A DNA stretch of 64,000 nt from UBA10649 sp965227045 (GCA_965227045.1 OZ245718.1:496001-560000), one strand, 5' to 3'. Positions 6,993 to 16,903 are shown, counted from the first letter of the stretch. Numbers and translations: made by a program. Notes: a model not told the origin generated them from the letters alone.

Positions 6993-9728
6993 ATGCCCAG
7001 CCCTGCCGAGCGGTACGCCGCTGCCTTGGTCCGGGGCGCCCAGGATCGTTCCGAGCTCGGCCCGTTCGCGGCCGGGTACCTGTTCGGCCTCGACGACTTC
7101 CAGGTTCGCGCCTGCCAGGCCCTTGAAGCGGGCAAGGGAGTGCTCGTCGCCGCGCCGACCGGCTCCGGCAAGACCGTCGTCGGTGAGTTCGCGATCCACC
7201 TCGCGTTGACCCAGGGACGCAAGTGCTTCTACACGACACCGATCAAGGCCCTGTCGAACCAGAAGTACAACGACCTCGTCGCGCGGCACGGAGCCGATCG
7301 GGTCGGACTCCTCACGGGCGACAACTCGATCAACGGGGAAGCCCCGATCGTCGTCATGACGACCGAGGTCCTGCGCAACATGCTCTATGCCGGTTCGTCG
7401 ACCCTCAGCGAATTGGCTTACGTGGTGATGGACGAGGTGCACTACCTCGCCGATCGCTTCCGCGGTGCCGTCTGGGAAGAGGTGATCATTCACCTGCCCG
7501 AGTCGGTGACCGTCGTCGCACTGTCCGCGACCGTGAGCAATGCAGAGGAGTTCGGTGCCTGGCTGGAGACGGTGCGCGGGGAGACCGCGATCGTCGTCGA
7601 GGAGCACCGCCCGGTCCCGCTGTGGCAGCACGTCATGGCTGGTCCGCGCATGTACGACCTGTTCGTTGACGACGACCAGCGCGTCGTCAATCCTGAGCTT
7701 GTCCGGCTCGCACGCGAGGAGGAGCGGCGCGAGCGGCCGACGGGATCGCGGTCACGAGGGAACCGAGATCGCCCGCACGGTCGCGGGCCGAAGACCCCGT
7801 GGCGCAGCGAGGTCGCGGAGCGGCTCGAGCGCGACGGACTGCTGCCAGCCATCTACTTCCTGTTCAGCCGTGCCGGCTGCGACGACGCGGTGCGGCAGTG
7901 CCTGCAGGCCGGGTTGCGCCTGACCACGTCGGAGGAGCGCAAGATCATCCGGTCGACCGCACTGTCGGCGACCTTGGAACTGCCCGACGAGGACCTCGCC
8001 GCTCTCGGGTTCGACGAGTGGCTCGAAGCACTCGAGCGCGGCCTGTCGGCGCATCACGCCGGGCTCCTGCCCGTGTTCAAGGAGATCGTCGAGAACCTGT
8101 TCCAGCAGGGACTGATCAAGGTGGTCTTCGCCACGGAGACGCTCGCGCTCGGCATCAACATGCCAGCGAAGTCGGTCGTCCTGGAGCGACTGGTGAAGTG
8201 GAATGGCGAGACGCACGTCGATCTCACGCCGGGGGAGTACACGCAGCTGACCGGACGGGCCGGCAGGCGCGGTATCGACGTCGAGGGCCACGCGGTGGTG
8301 CTCTGGCAGCAGCGACTTGACCCCCGCTCGCTTGCCGGACTCGCGTCCACGCGAACCTATCCGCTGCGATCGTCCTTCCAGCCCTCGTACAACATGGCCG
8401 TCAATCTCGTCTCGAGACTGGGAAGGCATGCGGCCCGCGAAGTGCTTGAGACCTCGTTCGCACAGTTCCAGGCCGACCGTTCGGTCGTCGGCCTCGCTAC
8501 CGAGCTGCGCAAGGTCGAGGAGGGCCGGGAGGGATACCGACAGGCGATGTCCTGCCATCTCGGCGACTTCTTCGAGTACTCCGAGATGCGCGAAGCACTG
8601 TCTCGGCGCGAGAAGGACATCAACCGTCGGGCGGCGGCCGAGCGACGCGATGCCGCGGAGGACTCGTGGCTGGCGCTGAAGCAGGGCGACGTCGTGTTCA
8701 TCAGCACTGGTCGACGGGCCGGACCTGCGGTGATCCTCGATCAGCGCCGCCACCGCAGCCCCAACTTCGTGTCGCGTCCGATGGTGCTTACGGGCGACGG
8801 CCAGGTTCGCCGTGTGTCGATCGCGGACACCGCCCAGTCGGTCGAGGCGCTCACGTCCGTCACTGTTCCCAAGGGTTTCGTCGCCAAGGACGCGCGTGCG
8901 CGCCGCGATCTGGTCGCTGCCCTGCACGCCGCGTACGGCGACATCCCGCACGAGGAGCGCCGCCGCAAGGCCGCGACCACCGAGGACGCGGAGATCCAGC
9001 GACTGCGTGCCGAACTTCGCCAGCATCCGTGTCATGGATGCTCCGATCGTGAGGTGCATGCGCGTTGGGCCGAGCGCTATCACCGCGTCGACAGGCAGAT
9101 CCGCGACCTGGAGCGCCGCGTGGAGGGCCGCACGAACTCGATCGCCAAGCGCTTCGACCGCGTGTGCGAGGTCCTCACCGAACTGGGCTACCTCACGTCC
9201 TCGGGCGACTCGGCGGAAGTGACCGCACCGGGCCGCACGCTGATGCGGCTGTACACGGAGTCTGATCTCATGGCGGCGCAGTCGATTCTCGACGGCACGT
9301 GGAGCGGCCTCGACGCAGCGGAACTGGCCGCCGTCTGCGCGGCCGTCGTGTATGAGTCGCGCAGCTCCGACGACGAGACTCCCGCGGCAATGCCCACGCA
9401 CGCGGTGCGCGTGGCCGTGGAACGGCTGGTGTCACTTCGCGGCGAGCTGCATGCGCTCGAGGCCCGTCATGGGCTGGAGATCACCCGGAAGCCCGATCCG
9501 GGAATTGTCGACGCCACGCACCGCTGGGCGCAAGGCGCGAACCTCCTGCAAGTGCTCACCCACGCGGACACCACGGCGGGTGACTTCGTGCGCTGGATGC
9601 GCCAGGTGATCGACCTGCTCGGCCAGATCTCCCAGGCGGTCGACCCCGCAGACCCGGTCCGACTCATCGCGCATGAAGCCGCTGACCTCGTCAACCGAGG
9701 AGTAGTCGCCTACTCGTCGGCCGTGTAG
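6993..9728 (+). CDS. helY: Ski2-like DEVH-box RNA helicase HelY
   Basis: A 911-residue superfamily 2 helicase related to eukaryotic Ski2/Mtr4, likely acting in RNA turnover. Walker A is AAPTGSGKT (residues 53-61) and the DEVH box is at residues 147-150, followed by LSATVSNAEEFG. The second RecA domain includes the ATETLALGINMPA and QLTGRAGRRGID motifs. A long C-terminal part contains a Ski2-type region with HPCHGCSDREVHARWAERY and a helical bundle that normally channels RNA. A basic linker rich in Arg (residues about 240-265) is a local oddity. The last 19 bases overlap the oppositely oriented exonuclease gene. Order tatC-helY-exonuclease-pepE is conserved in mycobacteria. Confidence 0.93.
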   Translation: MPSPAERYAAALVRGAQDRSELGPFAAGYLFGLDDFQVRACQALEAGKGVLVAAPTGSGKTVVGEFAIHLALTQGRKCFYTTPIKALSNQKYNDLVARHGADRVGLLTGDNSINGEAPIVVMTTEVLRNMLYAGSSTLSELAYVVMDEVHYLADRFRGAVWEEVIIHLPESVTVVALSATVSNAEEFGAWLETVRGETAIVVEEHRPVPLWQHVMAGPRMYDLFVDDDQRVVNPELVRLAREEERRERPTGSRSRGNRDRPHGRGPKTPWRSEVAERLERDGLLPAIYFLFSRAGCDDAVRQCLQAGLRLTTSEERKIIRSTALSATLELPDEDLAALGFDEWLEALERGLSAHHAGLLPVFKEIVENLFQQGLIKVVFATETLALGINMPAKSVVLERLVKWNGETHVDLTPGEYTQLTGRAGRRGIDVEGHAVVLWQQRLDPRSLAGLASTRTYPLRSSFQPSYNMAVNLVSRLGRHAAREVLETSFAQFQADRSVVGLATELRKVEEGREGYRQAMSCHLGDFFEYSEMREALSRREKDINRRAAAERRDAAEDSWLALKQGDVVFISTGRRAGPAVILDQRRHRSPNFVSRPMVLTGDGQVRRVSIADTAQSVEALTSVTVPKGFVAKDARARRDLVAALHAAYGDIPHEERRRKAATTEDAEIQRLRAELRQHPCHGCSDREVHARWAERYHRVDRQIRDLERRVEGRTNSIAKRFDRVCEVLTELGYLTSSGDSAEVTAPGRTLMRLYTESDLMAAQSILDGTWSGLDAAELAAVCAAVVYESRSSDDETPAAMPTHAVRVAVERLVSLRGELHALEARHGLEITRKPDPGIVDATHRWAQGANLLQVLTHADTTAGDFVRWMRQVIDLLGQISQAVDPADPVRLIAHEAADLVNRGVVAYSSAV

Positions 9729-10633
9729 CGAGCCCGAGCGGACATCAGGTCGGACACCTGGCGCTGCACGCCCCACTGCTCGGCCAGGGCGTCGAGTCGC
9801 GGGCGATCAAGCTTCGGTTTCCGGTTCAGCACCGGCAGGTCCGTGCGCACGCGCGCGACCGTCATTGCCGCGCGAATGGCGGGCTCGTCATCGGTCAGCG
9901 ACAGCGCGAGGCGAGGTGTCATCGGCTTGAGCGACTTCGTCGTCTTCGCGGCCTCGATGATGCCGTCGAGTGAGCCAAATGCGAGAACGAGGTTGACGCC
10001 GGTCTTGGCGCCAATGCCGGCAACGCCGGGGAGTCCGTCGGAGGGATCCCCACGCAGGACGGCCAGGTCGACGTAGTGCTCGGACGGAACCCCGAACCTC
10101 TCGAGGACGCCGGCTGGATCCAGCAGCGGCCACTTGTCCATGCCGCCATTGACGGTCAGGCGCAGCCGCGTGCGCTCGTCGACGAGCTGAACGAGATCGC
10201 GGTCTCCCGAGACGATGATCGACGGTCGCGGGTCCTGCGTGGCGAGGCTGCCGATGACATCGTCGGCCTCGTAGTCGTCGAAGCCGAGCCGTGAAATCCC
10301 GGCAGCGTCGAGAATGTCGGCGATCGCCTCGGCCTGGTCCGACAAGGACTCGGGCTCGGCCTCCACGCCGGTGGACTCGTCGGCGACGCGGTGGAGCTTG
10401 TAGCTCGGAATGAGGTCGACCCGCCACTGCGGACGCCAGTCGTTGTCCCAGCAAGCCACCACAGAGTGGGGGGAGTGGTCGGTCACCAGACGGGTGACGG
10501 TCGACAGGAATCCGCGGACCGCATTGTGCGGGCGACCGTCCGGAGCCACCATGGATTCGGGCAGCGCGTGGAAGGACCGGTAGTACAACGATGCCGAGTC
10601 CAGAACGAGAATTGCGCGTTCGTCCGTGGTCAT
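9710..10633 (-). CDS. Stand-alone 5'-3' exonuclease (PolA N-terminal type)
   Basis: A 307-residue nuclease resembling the 5'-nuclease domain of DNA polymerase I but without a polymerase. It likely removes flaps or RNA primers. The N-terminus has LVLDSASLYYRSFHALP, the middle has FDDYEADDVIGSLA and VSGDRDLVQLV with the metal-binding acidic residues, and the helix-hairpin region has RGDPSDGLPGVAGIGAKTG. It corresponds by position to Rv2090. The ATG is preceded by CAGACT with a 6-base gap, similar to the leaderless pattern. A longer open frame upstream runs antisense to the peptidase gene and was not used. Confidence 0.9.
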   Translation of the reverse strand: MTTDERAILVLDSASLYYRSFHALPESMVAPDGRPHNAVRGFLSTVTRLVTDHSPHSVVACWDNDWRPQWRVDLIPSYKLHRVADESTGVEAEPESLSDQAEAIADILDAAGISRLGFDDYEADDVIGSLATQDPRPSIIVSGDRDLVQLVDERTRLRLTVNGGMDKWPLLDPAGVLERFGVPSEHYVDLAVLRGDPSDGLPGVAGIGAKTGVNLVLAFGSLDGIIEAAKTTKSLKPMTPRLALSLTDDEPAIRAAMTVARVRTDLPVLNRKPKLDRPRLDALAEQWGVQRQVSDLMSARARYTADE

Positions 10634-10674
10634 TCGCGAAGTCTGGCAGAGCCGTGGCGCGAAGGGGGCACGAC

Positions 10675-10680
10675 TAGACT
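10675..10680 (+). promoter_or_regulatory. -10 element upstream of M24 peptidase
   Basis: TAGACT lies 25 bases before the ATG at 10706. Here the message would carry a short leader, and a GGAGGG Shine-Dalgarno sequence is indeed present just before the start, in contrast with the leaderless genes nearby. Confidence 0.45.
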
Positions 10681-10705
10681 CGCAGCCACGAGCAACGGAG
10701 GGTTC

Positions 10706-11809
10706 ATGCAGCTCAGCAGCTACTCGACACGCCTCGCGGCCGTCGGCGAACACGCCCGGCGCCTGGGGATGGATGCGGTTCTCGTCACCCCAGGACCGGA
10801 CCTGCAGTACCTCACCGGGTACGACGCGATTCCGCTCGAGCGGCTGACCTGCCTCGTCGTTCCTGCCGAAGGACCGGTGTCGATGGTGGTGCCGCGCCTG
10901 GAGCGGCTGGCCGCCGAGGCGAGCCCGGCGGGCTCGCTGGGCATTGACATCACGACCTGGGGCGAGACCGACGACCCGCATGCGCTGGTCGCGTCGATCG
11001 TGCCCGGCGCGGCCCGAGTGGGTCTCGACAATCACATGTGGGCCGAGAAGGTCCTTCGCCTGCGCGAGGCGATGCCCGAGGCCGAGCAGGTACTCGCGGG
11101 CGACGTCATCTCGCACCTGCGGATGCGCAAGGATCCGGCGGAAGTGGATGCGCTCCTTCGCGCTGGTGCGGCCATCGACCGCGTGCACGCACGAGTCGCC
11201 GACTTCCTGCGCCCGGGCCGAACCGAGCGAGAGGTCGGCGCCGACATCGCCGAGGCGATCCTGCTCGAAGGGCACGTGCGCGTCGACTTCGTCGTCGTCG
11301 GCAGCGGCCCGAATGGTGCTAGCCCGCACCACGAGGTGTCTGACCGCGTGATCGAGCGTGGTGACCCGGTGGTCGTCGACATCGGCGGCACGATGCCCGA
11401 CGGATACCGCAGCGACTGCACGCGTACCTACGCGGTGGGGCGCGCGCCCGCCGAGTTCCTCGAGCGGTACCGCGTGCTGCAGGACGCCCAGGCCGCAGCA
11501 GTGGCATGGGCCCGGGCTGGAGTCAGCTGCGAGAGCGTCGACGCCGCGGCACGCGACCGCATGGACGCGGAGGGCATCGCCGACCTGTTCATCCATCGCA
11601 CCGGCCACGGCATTGGGCTCGAGACCCACGAGGATCCGTACATAGTCACCGGAAACACCCTGACATTGGAGTCCGGCATGGCCTTCAGCATCGAGCCCGG
11701 GTTCTACCTGGAGGGCCAGTTCGGGGCGCGCATCGAGGACATCGTCATCACGACCGACGACGGGGTCCTCGTCGCGAACAACGGCACGCGCGACCTTGTG
11801 ATCGCGTGA
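10706..11809 (+). CDS. M24 family metallopeptidase (Xaa-Pro peptidase, PepE/PepQ-like)
   Basis: A 367-residue pita-bread aminopeptidase that probably releases residues from proline-containing peptides in the cytoplasm. The N-terminal creatinase-like domain spans about residues 1-130. The dinuclear metal site is complete: Asp in VVVDIGGTMPDGYRSDCT supplies two ligands, His is in HRTGHGIGLETHEDPY, and two Glu occur in FSIEPGFYL and GARIEDIVI. The ATG at 10706 has GGAGGG upstream; earlier in-frame codons overlap the divergent exonuclease gene. The stop TGA overlaps the ATG of the acyl-CoA dehydrogenase. Confidence 0.92.
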   Translation: MQLSSYSTRLAAVGEHARRLGMDAVLVTPGPDLQYLTGYDAIPLERLTCLVVPAEGPVSMVVPRLERLAAEASPAGSLGIDITTWGETDDPHALVASIVPGAARVGLDNHMWAEKVLRLREAMPEAEQVLAGDVISHLRMRKDPAEVDALLRAGAAIDRVHARVADFLRPGRTEREVGADIAEAILLEGHVRVDFVVVGSGPNGASPHHEVSDRVIERGDPVVVDIGGTMPDGYRSDCTRTYAVGRAPAEFLERYRVLQDAQAAAVAWARAGVSCESVDAAARDRMDAEGIADLFIHRTGHGIGLETHEDPYIVTGNTLTLESGMAFSIEPGFYLEGQFGARIEDIVITTDDGVLVANNGTRDLVIA

Positions 11810-12984
11810 TGGCGTACGCCTGGCGCGGTGCCTCGGTCACCCGTTTGCTGCCAACGGAGGAGTCCGTCGAGCTGCTCGCGCTGACCGAAGAGGTTGCCAC
11901 GCGCGAGCTCGCGCCGGTCGCGTCGGAGTTCGAGGCGACCGCCACCTTCCCTCGCGAGCTGTTCCGCACGCTCGGCGGGCTCGGGCTACTCGGCCTGCCG
12001 TTCGCCGAGGAGTACGGCGGCGCGAACCAGCCCTACGAGGTGACGCTCCAGGTCATGGAGGAATTGTCCAAGGCCTGGATGTCTGTGGGCGTCAGCGTCA
12101 GCGTCCACTACCTGTCGTGCTTCGGGCTGGCCAACTTCGGCACCACCGAGCAGCGCGAACGCTGGCTGCCCGACATGATCGGCGGCAGCCTGCTCGGCGC
12201 CTACTGCCTGTCCGAGCCGCACTCCGGCTCCGACGCGGCCGCCCTGATCACGAGAGCCACGCGCGATGGTGACGGCTATGTGGTCAACGGCACGAAGGCC
12301 TGGATCACGCACGGAGGCATAGCCGACTTCTACTCCGCGATGGTGCGCACCTCCGACGATGGCGCGAAGGGCATCACCTGCCTGCTCGTTCCCGGCGATG
12401 CTGCTGGTCTGAGTTCAGCGACCCCGGAGCACAAGATGGGCGCGAATGCCTCGCCGACGGCCCAGATGATCTTCGAGGACGTGCGCGTCTCTGCAGACCG
12501 GGTGATGGGAGTCGAGGGCGGCGGCTTCACCGTTGCGCTGGCAGCACTCGACGCAGGCCGGCTAGGCATCGCGGCATGCGCGGTCGGTCTTGCGCAGGCC
12601 GCATTGGATGCCGCGGTTGCCTACGCGGCCGAGCGCAAGCAGTTCGGCAAGCCCATCATCGAGTTCCAGGGACTGGCCTTCATGCTCGCCGACATGGCGA
12701 CCGCCGTCGCTGCCGCACGCGCGCTGTATGTCGACGCGGCACGACTGAAGGATGCGGGCCTGCCGTTCGGCATGCAGGCGGCAATGGCCAAGCTCGCGGC
12801 TACCGACGCCGCGATGAAGGTCACCACCGATGCCATTCAGGTTCTCGGCGGCGCGGGCTACACCCAGGACTTCCCGGTCGAGCGCTACTTCCGCGAGGCC
12901 AAGGCCCTGCAGATCGTCGAGGGCACAAACCAGATCCAGCGCATGGTGATCGGCCGCGCGCTGGCGCCTCGAGCGGCTAAGTGA
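11809..12984 (+). CDS. Acyl-CoA dehydrogenase
   Basis: A 391-residue flavoprotein that introduces a 2,3 double bond into an acyl-CoA and passes electrons to ETF. Family signatures are AYCLSEPHSGSDAAAL for flavin and substrate binding and FREAKALQIVEGTNQIQRMVIGR near the C-terminus, which contains the usual catalytic Glu of short- and medium-chain enzymes. The start at 11809 shares bases with the preceding stop (TGATG). Its stop overlaps the GTG of the amidohydrolase. Acyl-chain preference cannot be read from the sequence. Confidence 0.93.
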   Translation: MAYAWRGASVTRLLPTEESVELLALTEEVATRELAPVASEFEATATFPRELFRTLGGLGLLGLPFAEEYGGANQPYEVTLQVMEELSKAWMSVGVSVSVHYLSCFGLANFGTTEQRERWLPDMIGGSLLGAYCLSEPHSGSDAAALITRATRDGDGYVVNGTKAWITHGGIADFYSAMVRTSDDGAKGITCLLVPGDAAGLSSATPEHKMGANASPTAQMIFEDVRVSADRVMGVEGGGFTVALAALDAGRLGIAACAVGLAQAALDAAVAYAAERKQFGKPIIEFQGLAFMLADMATAVAAARALYVDAARLKDAGLPFGMQAAMAKLAATDAAMKVTTDAIQVLGGAGYTQDFPVERYFREAKALQIVEGTNQIQRMVIGRALAPRAAK

Positions 12985-14561
12985 CCGAACCCGCCTGGGC
13001 TACCGCGGAGCGAGTCCTGCTCATCGGCGGACGGATCTACGCGGGCGATTCGCCCGATGCGACCGCGATGCTGGTGCACCGCGGCACCGTGGTGTGGAGC
13101 GGCAGTGACGATGCCGCGCAGACGCATCGTGACGCGGCAGATCGGGTGGTTCACCTGGGCGGCCGCCTCGTGACCCCTGGCTTCGTCGATGCGCATGTGC
13201 ATGCCACGAGCACCGGACTCACGCTGACCGGGCTCGATCTCACGCAGACGTCCTCGTTGAGGGAGGCGCTCGATCTCATTGAGGCACGCGCCCGGCACCT
13301 GCACGGTGGAGTGATGCTCGGCCACGGCTGGGACGAGTCTCGCTGGCCGGAGGGCCGTGCACCCACCCGTCAGGAGATCGACAGGGCGACCTGGGGGAGC
13401 GTGGTCTACCTGTCGCGAGTCGACGTGCACTCGGCCGTCGTCTCCAGCGCACTGGTCGCGATGGCGCAGGGGATTGCGAGCCTGCCCGGCTTCGACCCCT
13501 TTGGCCCGCTGAGCCGCGAGGCCCACCACGCAGTGCGCGAGGCCGCGCTTGCCTCAGTGTCGTCTGGTCAGCGTCGTGCCGCGCAGTCGGTGCTGCGGGA
13601 CAGGTGCGCCGAGCTCGGCATCGTCGCGTTCCATGAGATGGCAGGCCCGACGATCTCCGGCGAGGACGACCTGAGGGAACTGCTGGAACTCGCGCGCGAC
13701 GTGCCTGGCCCAGTGGTCACCGGCTATTGGGGCGAACTGGCCTCCCTCGGCGGTATCGAGCGCGCTCGGAGTCTTGGTGCGTTCGGAGTCGCCGGCGATC
13801 TGTTCGTCGACGGCGCGATCGGCTCGCGTACGGCGAGCCTGTGCTCGCCGTACCTCGATGCCCCGCATACCTCTGGGGCGGCATACCTGGATGCCGCGGA
13901 GATCGCCGCGCACGTCGAGGCGGCCACCTCCGCGACCATGCAGGCCGGCTTCCACGTGATCGGCGATGCCGCCAGCGACGCGGTTCTCGACGGGTTCAAG
14001 GCGGCCGCGCGGTCGCTGGGCTCGGACGCGATACGCGCCCGAGGGCATCGCCTCGAGCATGCCGAACTGCTCACCGACGACAACATCGCCACGATGGCCG
14101 AGCTCGGGATCATCGCCAGCATGCAACCGATGTTCGACGGGCTCTGGGGCGGTCATGGAGGCATGTATGAGCAGCGGCTCGGAGCGCAGCGCGCGGGGAG
14201 CATGAATCGCATCTCGGACCTGTTGCATGCCGGCGTCGACACGACCTTCGGATCGGATGCTCCCGTGACGGCGCTGGGGCCTTGGGAGGCGATGCGCGCG
14301 GCGGTCCACCACTCGGTCCCGTCGCAGCGCATCGACGCAGCGCGCGCCTTCGCCGCGCACTCTGCCGCCGGCTGGCGTGCCGCCGGAGACCTCGAGTCGG
14401 GTCGTCTCACCTCCGGGTCACCGGCTCACTACGCCGTGTGGGAAATCGACGAGCGCGGTCCGGACGGCCTGCCCGTGCTCGATCCCGATGGCCAACTTCC
14501 CGACTGCATCCGCACTGTCGTGTCCGGGTGCGTGGTCTTCGACCGCGGCGTGTTGAACTAG
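12981..14561 (+). CDS. Amidohydrolase family protein (YtcJ-like)
   Basis: A 526-residue metal-dependent hydrolase of the amidohydrolase superfamily, subgroup YtcJ. The barrel begins with VTPGFVDAHVHATSTG, giving the HxH metal pair. Later come FVDGAIGSRTASLCSPY, the conserved FHVIGDAASDAVLDGF with a metal-binding His, GHRLEHAEL, and FGSDAPV with the catalytic Asp. Substrates of this subgroup are mostly unknown, ranging over N-acyl and imide compounds. It is translationally coupled to the acyl-CoA dehydrogenase (GTGA), and lnt begins 5 bases after its stop. Confidence 0.87.
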   Translation: MTEPAWATAERVLLIGGRIYAGDSPDATAMLVHRGTVVWSGSDDAAQTHRDAADRVVHLGGRLVTPGFVDAHVHATSTGLTLTGLDLTQTSSLREALDLIEARARHLHGGVMLGHGWDESRWPEGRAPTRQEIDRATWGSVVYLSRVDVHSAVVSSALVAMAQGIASLPGFDPFGPLSREAHHAVREAALASVSSGQRRAAQSVLRDRCAELGIVAFHEMAGPTISGEDDLRELLELARDVPGPVVTGYWGELASLGGIERARSLGAFGVAGDLFVDGAIGSRTASLCSPYLDAPHTSGAAYLDAAEIAAHVEAATSATMQAGFHVIGDAASDAVLDGFKAAARSLGSDAIRARGHRLEHAELLTDDNIATMAELGIIASMQPMFDGLWGGHGGMYEQRLGAQRAGSMNRISDLLHAGVDTTFGSDAPVTALGPWEAMRAAVHHSVPSQRIDAARAFAAHSAAGWRAAGDLESGRLTSGSPAHYAVWEIDERGPDGLPVLDPDGQLPDCIRTVVSGCVVFDRGVLN

Positions 14562-14566
14562 TCCTC

Positions 14567-16108
14567 ATGGCGCCCCTGTTCGGCCCGCGCTGGGCCGTGG
14601 TCCTGGCCGCGCTCTCAGGTTTCGCCATCTGGCTCGCCTTCGCGCCGGTGGCGATCGGCTGGCTGGCCATTCTCGGCGTCGCGCTCCTCACCGCGGCCGC
14701 GTGGGGCGCGTCGGTACGGCGAGGCCTGCTCGTCGGATTCATCGCGGGCCTGACGTTCTTCCCGCTGCTTCTGCTGTGGATGCGCGTGGTGGGGATGGAC
14801 GCCTGGGTCCTGCTCTCGCTCTTCTGCGCGCTGTGGTTCGCACTGCTCGGTGCCGGCACGGCGCTGGTGACACGCCTGCCGGCCGCACCGGTGTGGGTTG
14901 GTGCGCTGTGGGTCCTGGAGGAGGCGCTCAGGGGGCGCGTTCCGCTCGGCGGCTTCCCGTGGGGAGACCTCGTCTTCGCGCAGCCGGACACGCTTCTCCT
15001 GCGCTATGCCGCCCTCGGGGGAGCGGCCTTCGTGTCGTTCGTTGTCGCCGTCATCGGTGCGTCCCTCGTGGCCGCATTCGTCAGCTCCCGACGGGGAGGC
15101 GTGCGTTCGTCGGCGATGTGGGTGGCCGTCGCCGTCATCCTCGTGATCGCGCCTGTCGCGATCAGAGTGCCGACCGCCGGCGACACCGACGGCGGACCGG
15201 ACTCGGCCGTCGTCGCCGTCATCCAGGGTGGAACTCCGCACACGGGCATGGGTGCGTTCGACGTGCGACGCGAGGTGCTCGACAACCATGTCGCGCAGAC
15301 GATCGCGCTGGCGCAGGCGGTGGCGGCAGGCACGGAGGAACAGCCTGACTTCGTGCTCTGGCCGGAGAACTCGTCCGACATCGATCCCTTCGAGGACCCG
15401 ACCGCGGCGGACGCGATCAGCACGGCCGCGCGGGCGATCAACGTCCCGATCCTTGTCGGCGCGGTGATCACTGCGGGCGACGACCCGACGCGAGCGTGGA
15501 ACGTGGGCATCGTCTGGGACCCGGTGACCGGCCCCGGGCAGATGTACGTCAAGACGCACCCGGTGCCGTTCGGCGAGTACATCCCGTTCCGCGACCTGCT
15601 CGCATCGCGCATCGAGAGGCTCGGGCGCATCGCGCGCGACTTCGCCCCGGGCTCGACACCCGGCAACCTCACCATCGCGGACATTCCGGTGGGCAACGTA
15701 ATCTGCTTCGAGGTCGCGTACGACGAGATCGTTGCGGCGGTCGTCGACGGCGGCGCACGGTTGCTCACGGTGCAGACCAATAACGCCACGTTCGCCGGCG
15801 GCTCGCAGCCAGCGCAGCAGTTGGCGATCTCGCGTGTTCGCGCGACGGAGTTCGGGCGGACGGTGGCCATCGCTGCCACGTCCGGCATATCCGCGATCAT
15901 CGCGCCGGACAGTTCGATCACCTCGCAGTTGGACGAGGGGCAGACCGGGTGGCTGGTGCAGCGAGTCGCGCTGAGGGGCGGTTCAACCCCCGCCGCGATC
16001 GTCGGTGGCTTCGTCCTGCTCGGCCTGTGCGGACTCGCCGTAGGGGCTGTCGTGGCCTCGATCGTGCTGGGCCGGAGGTCTCGAAGTCCTCGACAGCCCA
16101 TCGCTTAG
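14567..16108 (+). CDS. lnt: Apolipoprotein N-acyltransferase
   Basis: Lnt adds a third acyl chain to the N-terminal Cys of lipoproteins at the membrane. The 513-residue protein has about six N-terminal membrane helices (to about residue 190), a nitrilase-like periplasmic domain, and a final helix. The catalytic triad is visible: Glu in LWPENSSDID, Lys in VKTHPVPFGEY, and Cys in NVICFEVAYDE. In Mycobacterium the Lnt homologue is fused to polyprenyl-phosphate mannose synthase (Ppm1); here the two are separate but adjacent. The ATG is a choice over upstream codons lying inside the previous gene. Several lipoproteins in this window are potential substrates. Confidence 0.93.
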   Translation: MAPLFGPRWAVVLAALSGFAIWLAFAPVAIGWLAILGVALLTAAAWGASVRRGLLVGFIAGLTFFPLLLLWMRVVGMDAWVLLSLFCALWFALLGAGTALVTRLPAAPVWVGALWVLEEALRGRVPLGGFPWGDLVFAQPDTLLLRYAALGGAAFVSFVVAVIGASLVAAFVSSRRGGVRSSAMWVAVAVILVIAPVAIRVPTAGDTDGGPDSAVVAVIQGGTPHTGMGAFDVRREVLDNHVAQTIALAQAVAAGTEEQPDFVLWPENSSDIDPFEDPTAADAISTAARAINVPILVGAVITAGDDPTRAWNVGIVWDPVTGPGQMYVKTHPVPFGEYIPFRDLLASRIERLGRIARDFAPGSTPGNLTIADIPVGNVICFEVAYDEIVAAVVDGGARLLTVQTNNATFAGGSQPAQQLAISRVRATEFGRTVAIAATSGISAIIAPDSSITSQLDEGQTGWLVQRVALRGGSTPAAIVGGFVLLGLCGLAVGAVVASIVLGRRSRSPRQPIA

Positions 16109-16117
16109 GCTGGACCG
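16106..16117 (+). promoter_or_regulatory. Leaderless promoter of polyprenyl-phosphate mannose synthase
   Basis: TAGGCT overlaps the lnt stop codon (its TAG is the stop) and ends 6 bases before the GTG start. The gene can therefore be transcribed independently of lnt. Confidence 0.55.
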
Positions 16118-16903
16118 GTGACGTCACCCGGCTTCAGCGACCTTGGCCGAATTCTCGTCATCGTCCCGACCTTCAACGAGCGCACCACGCTGCGGCCGAT
16201 CGTCGCGCGGATTCGCGCCTCCGTCCCCGAGGCCGACGTGCTCGTCGCTGACGACAACTCGCCGGACGGCACCGGCGCCATCGCCGACGAGCTCAGCGCC
16301 GTCGACGAGCAGGTGCACGTCATGCACCGGCTCGGCAAGGAGGGTCTTGGTGCGGCGTACCTCGCCGGGTTCGCCTGGGCGCTGCAAGCCCGCTACGACG
16401 TTGTTGTCGAGATGGACGCCGACGGTTCGCATCAGCCCGAGCAGTTGCCACGGCTGCTCGACGCACTGCGCTCAGCCGACCTGGTCCTGGGTTCGCGCTG
16501 GGTGCCCGGGGGCGACACGGAGAACTGGCCGACGAGCCGCAAGTTGATCTCCAAGGGCGGCAGCGCCTACACGCGCCTGATGCTCGGCGTTCCGATCAAG
16601 GACGCGACAGGTGGTTACCGCGCCTTCCGCGCGGACACTCTGCGCAAGCTGGACCTTCACGAGGTCGCATCGCAGGGCTACTGCTTCCAGATCGACCTTG
16701 CGTGGCGCGCGTTGCAGCGCGGCATGCGGGTCAAGGAGGTGCCGATCACCTTCGTCGAACGCACTTCCGGCACAAGCAAGATGGATCGCAAGATCGTCGT
16801 CGAGGCACTGTGGCGGGTCACCGCGTGGGGGCTCGACGACAAGGTCACCCGGGTCCGGCGACGCGCGCAGAGCCGTCGCGAACGGCAGAAGGGAACCGGC
16901 TGA
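16118..16903 (+). CDS. ppm: Polyprenol monophosphomannose synthase (GT2)
   Basis: A 261-residue family 2 glycosyltransferase that moves mannose from GDP-mannose to polyprenyl phosphate. The product is the lipid-linked donor for mannolipids and for protein O-mannosylation. The sequence has the nucleotide-binding VPTFNERTTL and VADDNSPDGTG motifs, the EMDADGSHQPEQLP metal site, and ATGGYRAFR, all characteristic of DPM1-type enzymes. There are no membrane helices, as in the catalytic half of mycobacterial Ppm1. It sits directly after lnt. The C-terminus is very basic. The stop shares TGATG with fxsA. Confidence 0.92.
   Translation: MTSPGFSDLGRILVIVPTFNERTTLRPIVARIRASVPEADVLVADDNSPDGTGAIADELSAVDEQVHVMHRLGKEGLGAAYLAGFAWALQARYDVVVEMDADGSHQPEQLPRLLDALRSADLVLGSRWVPGGDTENWPTSRKLISKGGSAYTRLMLGVPIKDATGGYRAFRADTLRKLDLHEVASQGYCFQIDLAWRALQRGMRVKEVPITFVERTSGTSKMDRKIVVEALWRVTAWGLDDKVTRVRRRAQSRRERQKGTG

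Noticed and set aside
7752..9401. A 549-codon minus-strand open frame opposite helY
   Set aside because: Its sequence is Arg/Ala/Gly-rich shadow translation. HelY on the plus strand has full helicase motifs.
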